Source of the DNA: an uncultured Clostridia bacterium
GTDB taxonomy: Bacteria > Bacillota > Clostridia > Oscillospirales > Oscillospiraceae
DNA length: 15,372 nt
NCBI GenBank assembly: GCA_937907715.1
Contig: CALERM010000243.1
Span: 1-15,372, forward strand
Direction: 5' to 3'
Position numbers and translations under genes: made by a program. Shown piece after piece: positions 7,168 to 13,604 of this stretch (position 1 is the first letter of the stretch; the number at the start of each line of letters is the position of its first letter). Below the pieces are notes generated by a model. The model was not told the DNA's origin, searched no databases, and was given only the letters and a program-made list of their open reading frames with translations.

Positions 7168-7281
7168 GCGGAACGGAGCCGCGTTTTCTCTGCGCGAGAG
7201 ATGTTCCGCCGGAAGAAGGCGCGGGAGGCGACGGTGTATCGTGTATACTCCGAGCCTCCTGCAACGCACTTGCGGCGGAAC
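7168..7281. repeat. 107-bp tandem direct repeat, copy 2 plus truncated third start
   Basis: Exact second copy of the 107-bp unit (7168-7274), with its second hairpin segment at 7224-7259, followed by GCGGAAC (7275-7281), where similarity ends. It stops 14 nt short of the argG stop codon. Together with copy 1 and the hairpin at 6996-7021 it accounts for most of the gene-free argG-argH spacer (6979-7294); the remaining 38 nt (7022-7059) are T-rich on the plus strand and show nothing further. Confidence 0.9.
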
Positions 7282-7294
7282 AGATCCGCGCAGA

Positions 7295-8515
7295 TTAGAG
7301 TTTGCCGCTCTTCAGCAGGGACTGTACCTTCGTGGGAAGCCCCCAGATGTTGATGAAGCCGGCGGACTGCGCCTGATCGAAGTCGCTTTCGCCGAAGGTG
7401 ACGAGGTTTTCGGAATACAGGGAGTTGGGGGAGGTGATGCCGGCGTTGATCATGTTGCCCTTGTAGAGCTTGAGCTTGACGGTGCCGGTGCAGTTCTCGT
7501 TCGCTTTTTTGGCGAAGGCGGTGAGCGCCTCCTGCAGGGCGGAGAACCACTTGCCGTTGTAGATGAGGTCCGCATAATCGACGGCGAGCTTGGACTTCAT
7601 GTGAGCAGTCTCCTTGTCAAGGGTGAGCATTTCCAGCTGCTCATGGGCAAAGTAGAGAATCGTGCCGCCCGGGGTCTCGTAGATACCGTGGTCCTTCATG
7701 CCGATGAGCCGGTTCTCGACGATATCGAGGATGCCGATGCCGTTCTTGCCGCCCAGCTCGTTGAGCTTCGCAATGATCTGGGAGACCTTCATCTTTTCTC
7801 CGTTGACCGCAACGGGCACGCCCGCTTCAAAGTCGATGGAAACCTCGGTGGGGACGTCGGGCGCCTGATAGGGAGAGACGCTCATTTCCAGGAACTTCGC
7901 CTTGTCGAGGTTCGGCTCATTTGCCGGGTCTTCGAGGTCGAGACCCTCGTGGCTCAGGTGCCAGAGGTTCTTATCCTTGGAGTAGTTGGTCTCTCTGGAA
8001 ATCTTCAGCGGCACATTGTGTGCCTCGGCGTAGTCGATTTCCTCGTCTCTGGACTTGATGCTCCACTCTCTCCACGGCGCGATGACCGGCATGCCGGGCG
8101 CAAAATACTGGATGGCAAGCTCAAAGCGGACCTGATCGTTTCCTTTGCCGGTGCAGCCGTGGGCAATCGCGTCCGCGCCCTCGGCAAGCGCAATCTCGGC
8201 GAGCTTCTTGCCGATGATGGGTCTTGCAAACGCCGTACCGAGCAGGTACTTTTCATACTTCGCGCCCATCATGATCGACGGGACGATAATCTCGTCGCAC
8301 ATTTCATCGACAAGGTCGGCGATGATCAGCTTGCTTGCGCCGGTCTTGAGCGCCTTTTCTTCCAGCCCCTCGAGCTCGTCGCCCTGACCGACATCGGCGG
8401 CAACAGCAATGATTTCGGGGTTATTGTAATTTTCCTTCAGCCAGGGAATGATGATGGACGTGTCCAGACCGCCCGAATAGGCGAGAACGATTTTCTTGAT
8501 GTTTTCCTTTTTCAT
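7295..8515 (-). CDS. argG: Argininosuccinate synthase
   Basis: A 406-residue enzyme of usual length (about 400-410). It joins citrulline and aspartate to argininosuccinate using ATP, in the cytoplasm. The N-terminal ATP-pyrophosphatase loop AYSGGLDTS is at residues 12-20. The citrulline/aspartate site GCTGKGNDQVRFE is at about 120-132, and further downstream are IAPWREW, ETNYSKDKNLWHLSHEG and the C-terminal YETPGGTIL region. The ATG at 8515 is chosen because GGAGG lies 7 nt upstream and KIVLAYSGG then sits at the usual distance from the start; an in-frame ATG 21 nt further up has no such support. It is the first gene of an argG-argH pair. Its promoter carries a near-consensus ArgR box, so arginine repression is likely. 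Confidence 0.97.
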   Translation of the reverse strand: MKKENIKKIVLAYSGGLDTSIIIPWLKENYNNPEIIAVAADVGQGDELEGLEEKALKTGASKLIIADLVDEMCDEIIVPSIMMGAKYEKYLLGTAFARPIIGKKLAEIALAEGADAIAHGCTGKGNDQVRFELAIQYFAPGMPVIAPWREWSIKSRDEEIDYAEAHNVPLKISRETNYSKDKNLWHLSHEGLDLEDPANEPNLDKAKFLEMSVSPYQAPDVPTEVSIDFEAGVPVAVNGEKMKVSQIIAKLNELGGKNGIGILDIVENRLIGMKDHGIYETPGGTILYFAHEQLEMLTLDKETAHMKSKLAVDYADLIYNGKWFSALQEALTAFAKKANENCTGTVKLKLYKGNMINAGITSPNSLYSENLVTFGESDFDQAQSAGFINIWGLPTKVQSLLKSGKL

Positions 8516-8549
8516 GGTGCTGCCTCCGCGTCTCAAATTTTATGGATAA

Positions 8550-8578
8550 ATATTATATTTTTTTGCATAAAAATTCAA
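8550..8578 (-). promoter_or_regulatory. Predicted sigma-A promoter of argG
   Basis: On the minus strand TTGAAT (8578-8573) and TAATAT (8555-8550) are 17 nt apart, with TATAAT also available two bases earlier. The start of transcription would be near 8543, giving a leader of about 28 nt. The region is strongly AT-rich compared with the flanking genes. Confidence 0.75.
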
Positions 8579-8579
8579 T
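8562..8579. promoter_or_regulatory. Putative ArgR operator (ARG box) over the argG promoter
   Basis: The minus strand reads ATTGAATTTTTATGCAAA. Against the ARG-box consensus WNTGAATWWWWATTCANW it has one mismatch (G for T at position 14). It covers the -35 element and half of the promoter spacer, where arginine-bound ArgR would block RNA polymerase. A weaker, four-mismatch relative lies at 8619-8636. The argR gene itself is not in the window. Confidence 0.65.
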
Positions 8580-8696
8580 ACGCAAGCTGCACAAATTACA
8601 TTGGATTTTTTCTGCCGTTTTGCATATATTTGCTCTATTATTGTATATTTTACAGTATACACGTATAAATACGCATCATTTTCGTAATGTCGTCGC

Positions 8697-8732
8697 AAAA
8701 ATATACCGGGAAGCATTTGCCGCCCGGTATAT
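8697..8732 (-). terminator. Intrinsic terminator of the flavodoxin-fold gene
   Basis: ATATACCGGG (8701-8710) pairs with CCCGGTATAT (8723-8732) around a 12-nt loop. On the minus strand the stem is followed by TTTT (8700-8697). It lies 12 nt past the stop codon of the gene at 8745-9368 and separates that gene from the argG promoter. Confidence 0.75.
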
Positions 8733-8744
8733 ATGCATTCGCAT

Positions 8745-9368
8745 TCAGCGGATGAAATTCGTGCGCTGGAACGGTTCGAGCGCCGGAGGCTCGATGCCTG
8801 CGGCTCTGCCCGCCTCGATGCAGTGAAGCAGCCACGCCATATTGCGCCCGAGCGCGCGCATGGTCTGAAGACCCTCCATATCCTGCTCGACATCCTGCGC
8901 GTTTGCACCGTGAACCATGTTCCAGTACTGGCTGGAAACAATCGGCATGTGCGAGATGCCGGGGTACTTGAGCAGCTGCTCATATGCCGCCGTGGTGCCG
9001 CCGCGGCGCGCTGCCGTCACAACCGCTGCCGGCTTGAAGCGGAACACATCCGCGTCCGCCGAATAAAACGCGCGGTCCAGAAACGATGTCATATTGCCCG
9101 ACGCCGCGGCGTAGTGGACCGGGCTTCCGAATACAAAGCCGTCCGCCTCCTTCGCCTTCCGGACAAACTCGACGACCGGACCGCCGAAGACGCACTCGCC
9201 GGTTTTGCCGCAGCCGCCGCAGCCGATGCAGCCGCCGATGGGCGCCGTACCGATCCAGAACATTTCCGTCTCCACGCCGCCGGCTTCGAGCGTCTTTGCG
9301 ACCTCCTGCAGGGCTCTGTCGGTGCTGCCGTTTTTGTGCGGGCTGCCGTTGACCAGTAATACCTTCAT
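8745..9368 (-). CDS. Flavodoxin-fold NAD(P)H-dependent reductase, iron-sulfur flavoprotein type
   Basis: A 207-residue protein of the NADPH-dependent FMN reductase/flavodoxin superfamily. MKVLLVNGSPHKNGST contains the FMN phosphate loop (GSPHKNGST, 8-16), and GSPVHYAAASGNMTSFLDR (81-99) is the second flavin-contacting segment. Between them are cysteines 47, 50, 53 and 59 in the spacing CX2CX2CX5C. This fits the compact motif that binds a [4Fe-4S] cluster in archaeal and clostridial iron-sulfur flavoproteins. It is therefore a probable cytoplasmic electron-transfer or redox enzyme; donor and acceptor are unknown. AAGGAG lies 8 nt upstream of the ATG at 9368. It is transcribed alone, divergent from the two-component system, between its own promoter and terminator. 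Confidence 0.88.
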   Translation of the reverse strand: MKVLLVNGSPHKNGSTDRALQEVAKTLEAGGVETEMFWIGTAPIGGCIGCGGCGKTGECVFGGPVVEFVRKAKEADGFVFGSPVHYAAASGNMTSFLDRAFYSADADVFRFKPAAVVTAARRGGTTAAYEQLLKYPGISHMPIVSSQYWNMVHGANAQDVEQDMEGLQTMRALGRNMAWLLHCIEAGRAAGIEPPALEPFQRTNFIR

Positions 9369-9403
9369 AAAACATGCTCCTTCCTCAAAAAAAGCTTACC
9401 CCT

Positions 9404-9432
9404 ATTTTGCAGATTTTTGCCGCCTTTGTCAA
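9404..9432 (-). promoter_or_regulatory. Predicted promoter of the flavodoxin-fold gene
   Basis: On the minus strand a consensus TTGACA (9432-9427) is followed after 17 nt by CAAAAT (9409-9404), a moderate -10 box. It is back-to-back with the promoter of the response-regulator gene. Confidence 0.5.
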
Positions 9433-9443
9433 GCGCGCTTTGA

Positions 9444-9485
9444 TCTTCATGAAATCTTAAGATTTTCCCGCATTGTTTCTTAAGC
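9444..9485. promoter_or_regulatory. Candidate response-regulator binding sites (phased TCTT half-sites)
   Basis: TCTTCATG (9444-9451), TCTTAAGA (9455-9462) and TCTTAAGC (9478-9485) start 11 and 23 nt apart, about one and two helical turns. The middle copy is also the centre of a perfect 14-nt palindrome, AAATCTTAAGATTT (9452-9465). The last copy overlaps the -35 box of the regulator promoter. OmpR-family regulators bind direct repeats with roughly 10-11-nt periodicity, so autoregulation by the adjacent regulator is plausible but inferred. Confidence 0.4.
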
Positions 9486-9501
9486 GCATTTCCGGTATGA
9501 T
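9473..9501 (+). promoter_or_regulatory. Predicted promoter of the two-component operon
   Basis: TTGTTT (9473-9478) and TATGAT (9496-9501) with a 17-nt spacer; transcription would start near 9508, giving a short leader of about 25 nt that contains the AAGGAG ribosome binding site. Confidence 0.65.
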
Positions 9502-9532
9502 AAAGACACGTGAAAGCAAGGAGAACAAACAA

Positions 9533-10228
9533 ATGTATAACATTCTGGTCTGTGACGATGAAAAAGACATTGTTTCCGCGCTGACGATCTATCTGCAGGC
9601 AGAGGGCTACCATGTCTTCGGCGCGGAAAACGGCTTGCAGGCGCTGGAGATTCTCCGGCGCGAGCAGGTGCATCTGGTGCTGCTGGATATCATGATGCCG
9701 GGGCTGGATGGTCTTCACACCATGCAGCGGCTGCGCGAATTTTCCAACGTCCCCGTCATTCTTCTTACGGCAAAGTCCGAGGACAGCGACAAGATTCTGG
9801 GGCTTACCGTGGGCGCGGACGACTATGTCACCAAGCCCTTCAACCCCATCGAGGTCATGGCGCGTGTCAAATCCCAGCTGCGAAGGTTTTTGCAGCTCGG
9901 CGGCGGCAGCGTCACTGCCAGCGTGCTTCGCATCGGGGGCATTGAGCTGGACGACGACGCAAAAGCCGTGCGGCTCGACGGCGAGACGGTGAACCTCACG
10001 CCCAAGGAATATGATATTCTGCGCTTTCTGATGCAGAACCCCGGCAAGGTCTTCTCCCCCAGCGAAATTTACCGCCGGGTCTGGGACGATCTGCCGCTCA
10101 ACGCCGACAACGCCCTCGCGGTTCACATCCGCCACATCCGGGAAAAAATTGAATATAACCCCGCCGAGCCCAGGTACTTAAAGGTTGTCTGGGGCAAGGG
10201 CTATAAAATGGAGGCTGACCCCAGATGA
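9533..10228 (+). CDS. OmpR-family DNA-binding response regulator
   Basis: A 231-residue two-domain regulator. The receiver domain (about 1-118) has the acidic pair D8/D9, phosphoacceptor D52 in LVLLDIMMPG, T79 in ILLTAK and K101 in DDYVTKPF. The C-terminal winged helix (about 130-231) has the typical LTPKEYDILRFLMQNPGKVFS and VHIRHIREKIEYNP...YLKVVWGKGYKM pattern. On phosphorylation by its kinase it should bind direct repeats in target promoters. The ATG at 9533 follows AAGGAG at 9518-9523; an earlier in-frame ATG at 9473 lies within the promoter. The stop overlaps the kinase start by 4 nt (ATGA), so the two are translationally coupled. It is close to the VanR/clostridial group, but its target genes cannot be named. 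Confidence 0.94.
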   Translation: MYNILVCDDEKDIVSALTIYLQAEGYHVFGAENGLQALEILRREQVHLVLLDIMMPGLDGLHTMQRLREFSNVPVILLTAKSEDSDKILGLTVGADDYVTKPFNPIEVMARVKSQLRRFLQLGGGSVTASVLRIGGIELDDDAKAVRLDGETVNLTPKEYDILRFLMQNPGKVFSPSEIYRRVWDDLPLNADNALAVHIRHIREKIEYNPAEPRYLKVVWGKGYKMEADPR

Positions 10229-12354
10229 AACAATTGCAAAGCAAGCTCTGGGCAAAGATCACGGCGCTGCTTCTGCTGACGGTCTTTGCCATCGTCCTCT
10301 TTTTCAGCGGTCTCGGCGTTTTGTATCTTGCCGATCAGGGCGGCTACAGCAACCCCGAGGGGTTCGCGGAGGACCATATCGCAGGAAATGCATTCTACAG
10401 CGCAATGAACTCCGCCGCCGACTATTATTCCGCCGTTTTGCAGCAAAGCTCCGGCGGCAGCGGCTCGACGCTTTCGTATTACGAACAGCAGTTCTCGCGC
10501 GAAAACAGCAACTTCTTTTTTACCGTGCAGGACGACACCGGCAAAATCGTTTTTGAGAGTCCCGATCAGGACGAAGCCTATCAGTATACGCGCAGCCAGG
10601 AGCAGTACTTGTCGTATAACTGGCGCGACGTTGTAGAAGACGACCATGTCTTCGCCTCCGAGGAAGCATATCGGGAATATCTTGCCTCGCTCGAACGGCA
10701 GAATTTCAGCATCTACGACTCGTATATCACCGATATCAGCCGCACCACCACGCCCATCGCGTCGGAGGACGCCGACGCCGAGCAGGACTCCGTCACGACC
10801 ACCGAAGAAGTCACAACTGCGGAGGAGGTTCACGCCTACATTTCCTATCAGCGCTTCGACTATCAGCACGTGACCATCACCGGCTACATCCGAAGCCCCC
10901 TGACGGCGAAGGACGATATCTATCAGGAGGCGTATTACGCGAACCTTCTGGTCGATAACCGGCATGTTCTGATTGCCGTCGCCGCCGTTTCGTTTGCCGT
11001 GTGTCTGGCGCTGTTCGTCTTCCTGCTGTGCGCGGCAGGGCATAAGGATGGTGTTCCGGGTATCCACCTCAACTGGGTCGACCGGATTCCGCTCGATCTG
11101 TATCTCGTCCTCGCCGTCGCCGCCGGAGCCTGTATTTTTGCCGTCGGCGTTGATCTGACCAACGCAAGTATCGCCGTCTCGATCTTCGTCGTCGCGGTGC
11201 TGCTGGTTTTCGCGGTGCTGCTGGTCATGAGCGTTTTCATGACGCTCGCAACGCGCTTTAAATCCGGCGCATTCTGGAAAAATACGATCATCTGCTATAT
11301 CCTGCGCTTTCTTGCGCGCATGCTGCGGGCGATTGGAACCGGCATTTCCTACTGCGCAGTCCATCTGCCGCTCTACTGGCAGGCAGGTCTGATCTTCGTT
11401 GGCATAAGCCTTGCCGAGCTGTTCGTCCTCGCGGCGTTCAGCCGCAGCGCGGTCGTTGTGATCTGGGTGATCGCAAAGCTTGCAGAAGCGCCGCTTCTGG
11501 TCCTGCTTGCCGTCAGCCTGCAAAAGCTCAAAGCGGGCGGTGAGGCGCTCGCGGCGGGAAACTTAAACGCAAGCGTCGACGTAAATCACATGTACGGCGT
11601 TCTGAAAAGCCACGGCGAGAACCTCAACTCCATCGCCCAGGGCATGCAGAAAGCGGTGCAGCAGCAATTAAGGTCCGAGCGCTTCCGCACGGACCTGATT
11701 ACAAATGTCTCGCACGACATCAAAACCCCGCTGACCTCGATCATCAACTACGTCGACCTTCTTAAAAAGCAGGACGTGCAGCCCGAGCAGGCGAAGGAAT
11801 ATCTCGCCGTGCTCGACCGGCAGTCGGCAAGGCTCAAAAAGCTGACCGAGGACTTGGTCGAGGCGTCCAAAGCCTCGAGCGGCACGCTGCCGGTGCATCT
11901 GGAGGCAGTTGATGTGAACGTGCTTTTATCGCAGGTCGCAGGCGAATACCAGAGCCGGTTTGAGCTGTGCCGGCTCGAGCCGATTGTAAAGCTCGCGCCG
12001 GAAAGTCCGCAGATTCTCGCAGACGGAAAGCTTCTGTGGCGGGTGTTTGATAATCTGCTCAGCAACATCTGCAAATACGCCATGCCCGGCACGCGCGTGT
12101 ATTTCACCAGCGAGGTGCTGCCTGAGCGTGTGCAGATCAGTTTCAAGAATATCTCCAACTATCCCCTCGATATCACGGCAGACGAGCTGATGGAGCGCTT
12201 TGTGCGCGGCGACTCGTCCCGCTCCACGGAAGGCAGCGGTCTCGGACTTTCCATCGCGCAGAGCCTGACCGGGCTCCAGAAGGGCAGCTTCAACCTTGTC
12301 GTCGACGGGGACCTCTTTAAGGCAAACATCTCCTTTCCGCTTCTGAACGTCTGA
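10225..12354 (+). CDS. Membrane sensor histidine kinase, six transmembrane segments
   Basis: A 709-residue kinase partnered with the regulator it overlaps by 4 nt. The predicted layout is TM1 (about 11-34), an outside domain of roughly 210 residues, then five more membrane segments (about 248-270, 290-308, 314-342, 386-404, 409-431), and a cytoplasmic kinase. The outside part contains a Thr/Glu-rich low-complexity stretch at about 172-202. The dimerisation helix carries the phosphorylated His497 in NVSHDIKTPLTSIINYVDLL. The ATP domain shows the N box DNLLSN (609-614), an ERF F-box-like segment and the glycine motif GSGLGLS (670-676). The usual DxGxG G1 motif is replaced by FKNISNYPLDITADELMERF, a form seen in a subgroup of Firmicutes kinases. 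The signal is not evident. The gene is followed 24 nt later by a strong terminator. Confidence 0.93.
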   Translation: MKQLQSKLWAKITALLLLTVFAIVLFFSGLGVLYLADQGGYSNPEGFAEDHIAGNAFYSAMNSAADYYSAVLQQSSGGSGSTLSYYEQQFSRENSNFFFTVQDDTGKIVFESPDQDEAYQYTRSQEQYLSYNWRDVVEDDHVFASEEAYREYLASLERQNFSIYDSYITDISRTTTPIASEDADAEQDSVTTTEEVTTAEEVHAYISYQRFDYQHVTITGYIRSPLTAKDDIYQEAYYANLLVDNRHVLIAVAAVSFAVCLALFVFLLCAAGHKDGVPGIHLNWVDRIPLDLYLVLAVAAGACIFAVGVDLTNASIAVSIFVVAVLLVFAVLLVMSVFMTLATRFKSGAFWKNTIICYILRFLARMLRAIGTGISYCAVHLPLYWQAGLIFVGISLAELFVLAAFSRSAVVVIWVIAKLAEAPLLVLLAVSLQKLKAGGEALAAGNLNASVDVNHMYGVLKSHGENLNSIAQGMQKAVQQQLRSERFRTDLITNVSHDIKTPLTSIINYVDLLKKQDVQPEQAKEYLAVLDRQSARLKKLTEDLVEASKASSGTLPVHLEAVDVNVLLSQVAGEYQSRFELCRLEPIVKLAPESPQILADGKLLWRVFDNLLSNICKYAMPGTRVYFTSEVLPERVQISFKNISNYPLDITADELMERFVRGDSSRSTEGSGLGLSIAQSLTGLQKGSFNLVVDGDLFKANISFPLLNV

Positions 12355-12378
12355 TTTTGCCGTCTTTTCCCTCTTCCC

Positions 12379-12419
12379 TGCGTCCCGGAAATTCGAAAGT
12401 TTTCCGGGACGCATTTTTT
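12379..12419 (+). terminator. Intrinsic terminator of the two-component operon
   Basis: TGCGTCCCGGAAA (12379-12391) pairs perfectly with TTTCCGGGACGCA (12401-12413) across a 9-nt loop, followed by TTTTTTC. It lies between the histidine kinase stop and the psuK promoter and isolates the two transcription units. Confidence 0.93.
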
Positions 12420-12432
12420 CTGCGTTCCCCTC

Positions 12433-12460
12433 TTGACAAACAGACTTCTTGTGCTATTAT
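12433..12460 (+). promoter_or_regulatory. Predicted sigma-A promoter of psuK-psuG
   Basis: A consensus -35 TTGACA (12433-12438), a 16-nt spacer and TATTAT (12455-12460), overlapping the further -10-like string ATTATAAA. The region 12430-12490 is AT-rich. No strong palindromic operator is obvious; a loose GACAAA/TTTGTC pair (12435-12440 and 12485-12490) flanks the promoter. Confidence 0.7.
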
Positions 12461-12503
12461 AAACATATGCTTAGAAAATAAACTTTTGTCCGGTGGTGAA
12501 ACC

Positions 12504-13604
12504 ATGACAGAACGAGAATCCGAAATTTTTCATATCATCCAGCAAAACCCTGCCATCTCCCAGAACGAGCTTGCCGCCAAGCTGAATCTCGCGCGCAGCT
12601 CCGTCGCCGTGCATATCGCCAATCTGCAAAAGAAGGGCTACATTCTCGGCAAGGGCTACATTGTCAATGAGAGCGCATACGTCCTTGGCATAGGCGCGGC
12701 AAACGTGGATATCCACGGTCGGTCCAAAAAGTCCATCGTCATGCACGACTCCAACCCCGGTCACATGAGCACCTCTGCCGGCGGCGTGACACGCAATGTC
12801 TGCGAAAACCTCTCGCGCCTCGGCGTGAGCGTCAAGCTCATTTCCGCAGTCGGCACCGACGTGTACGCAGACCAGATTCGCCGCGAGTGCCAGTCGGCGG
12901 GCATCGACATCTCCAATTTTTACGTTGCCGACGGGAAAGCGTCGTCCACCTACATGTCCATGATCGACGCAGACGGCGATATGTTTGTGGCGCTGTCCGA
13001 TATGACGGTGCTGCAGGGGCTTCCGCTGAGCTATCTAAGCTCCAAGCAGAGCCTGATCCGCGGCGCGCAGCTTGTGACCTGCGATCCCAGCCTGTCCGAA
13101 GAGGCAATCTGCCGCCTGCTCGATCTCTGTGCGGGCGGACCCGATGTATACGCAGACCCCGTCTCCACTGCCTATGCCAGAAAGCTCGCCCCCTACGTCG
13201 GCAAGTTCCACACCATCAAGCCCAACCGCATGGAGCTTGAAATTCTCGCCGGGCAGGAAATCAAAGACGAGCTGAGCCTGTATAACGCCTGCGAAGCGGT
13301 TCTGAACAAGGGCTTGCACCGCATCTTCGTCAGCCTCGGCACCGACGGGTGCGTATACATGGACCAGGAAGGGCGCATGCTGCGCCGCAGGCTCAAGCCC
13401 TGCGGTCACATGGTCAACGCCACCGGCGCGGGCGACGCCTTCACCGCCGCGATGATCTACGCGACGCTCGAGCAGCTTCCCATCGAGTCCGTCATGGACT
13501 ACGCCATGGCAGCCGGTATCGCCGCCATTGGTCATGAAAGAACCATCAACCCCCAGATGAGCATTTCGCTTCTGGAATCTATACTAAAGGAGTACAAACA
13601 ATGA
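12504..13604 (+). CDS. psuK: Pseudouridine kinase with N-terminal helix-turn-helix domain (PfkB family)
   Basis: A 366-residue protein with two parts. Residues 1-52 form a winged helix-turn-helix (TERESEIFHIIQQNPAISQ, then NELAAKLNLARSSVAVHIAN). The rest is a PfkB-type sugar kinase starting YVLGIGAANVDIHG (59-72), with GG at 93-94 and the PfkB signature NATGAGDAFTAAMIYA (305-320) containing the catalytic Asp311. PsuK phosphorylates pseudouridine to pseudouridine 5'-phosphate using ATP. The substrate call rests on the psuG gene directly downstream, with which it overlaps by 4 nt. The fused domain resembles that of E. coli YeiI and may let the protein regulate its own operon. The ATG at 12504 is chosen because it starts the HTH; the upstream GGTGGTG is only a modest ribosome binding site. 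An in-frame ATG at 12357 lies before the terminator and promoter and is rejected. Confidence 0.88.
   Translation: MTERESEIFHIIQQNPAISQNELAAKLNLARSSVAVHIANLQKKGYILGKGYIVNESAYVLGIGAANVDIHGRSKKSIVMHDSNPGHMSTSAGGVTRNVCENLSRLGVSVKLISAVGTDVYADQIRRECQSAGIDISNFYVADGKASSTYMSMIDADGDMFVALSDMTVLQGLPLSYLSSKQSLIRGAQLVTCDPSLSEEAICRLLDLCAGGPDVYADPVSTAYARKLAPYVGKFHTIKPNRMELEILAGQEIKDELSLYNACEAVLNKGLHRIFVSLGTDGCVYMDQEGRMLRRRLKPCGHMVNATGAGDAFTAAMIYATLEQLPIESVMDYAMAAGIAAIGHERTINPQMSISLLESILKEYKQ

Noticed and set aside
7060..7281. The tandem repeat as a CRISPR array
   Set aside because: The unit is 107 bp, the two copies are directly abutting with no unique spacers, and no cas gene is present.
6842..7550. Small minus-strand frames reading through the 107-bp repeats
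   Set aside because: The unit length is not a multiple of three, so the frames change between copies, and they overlap the ends of argG and argH. No start signal supports them.
7034..8668. A 544-codon plus-strand frame through the repeats and opposite argG
   Set aside because: It is an antisense shadow of argG joined to repeat-derived low-complexity sequence, with no ribosome binding site or domain. argG on the other strand is certain.
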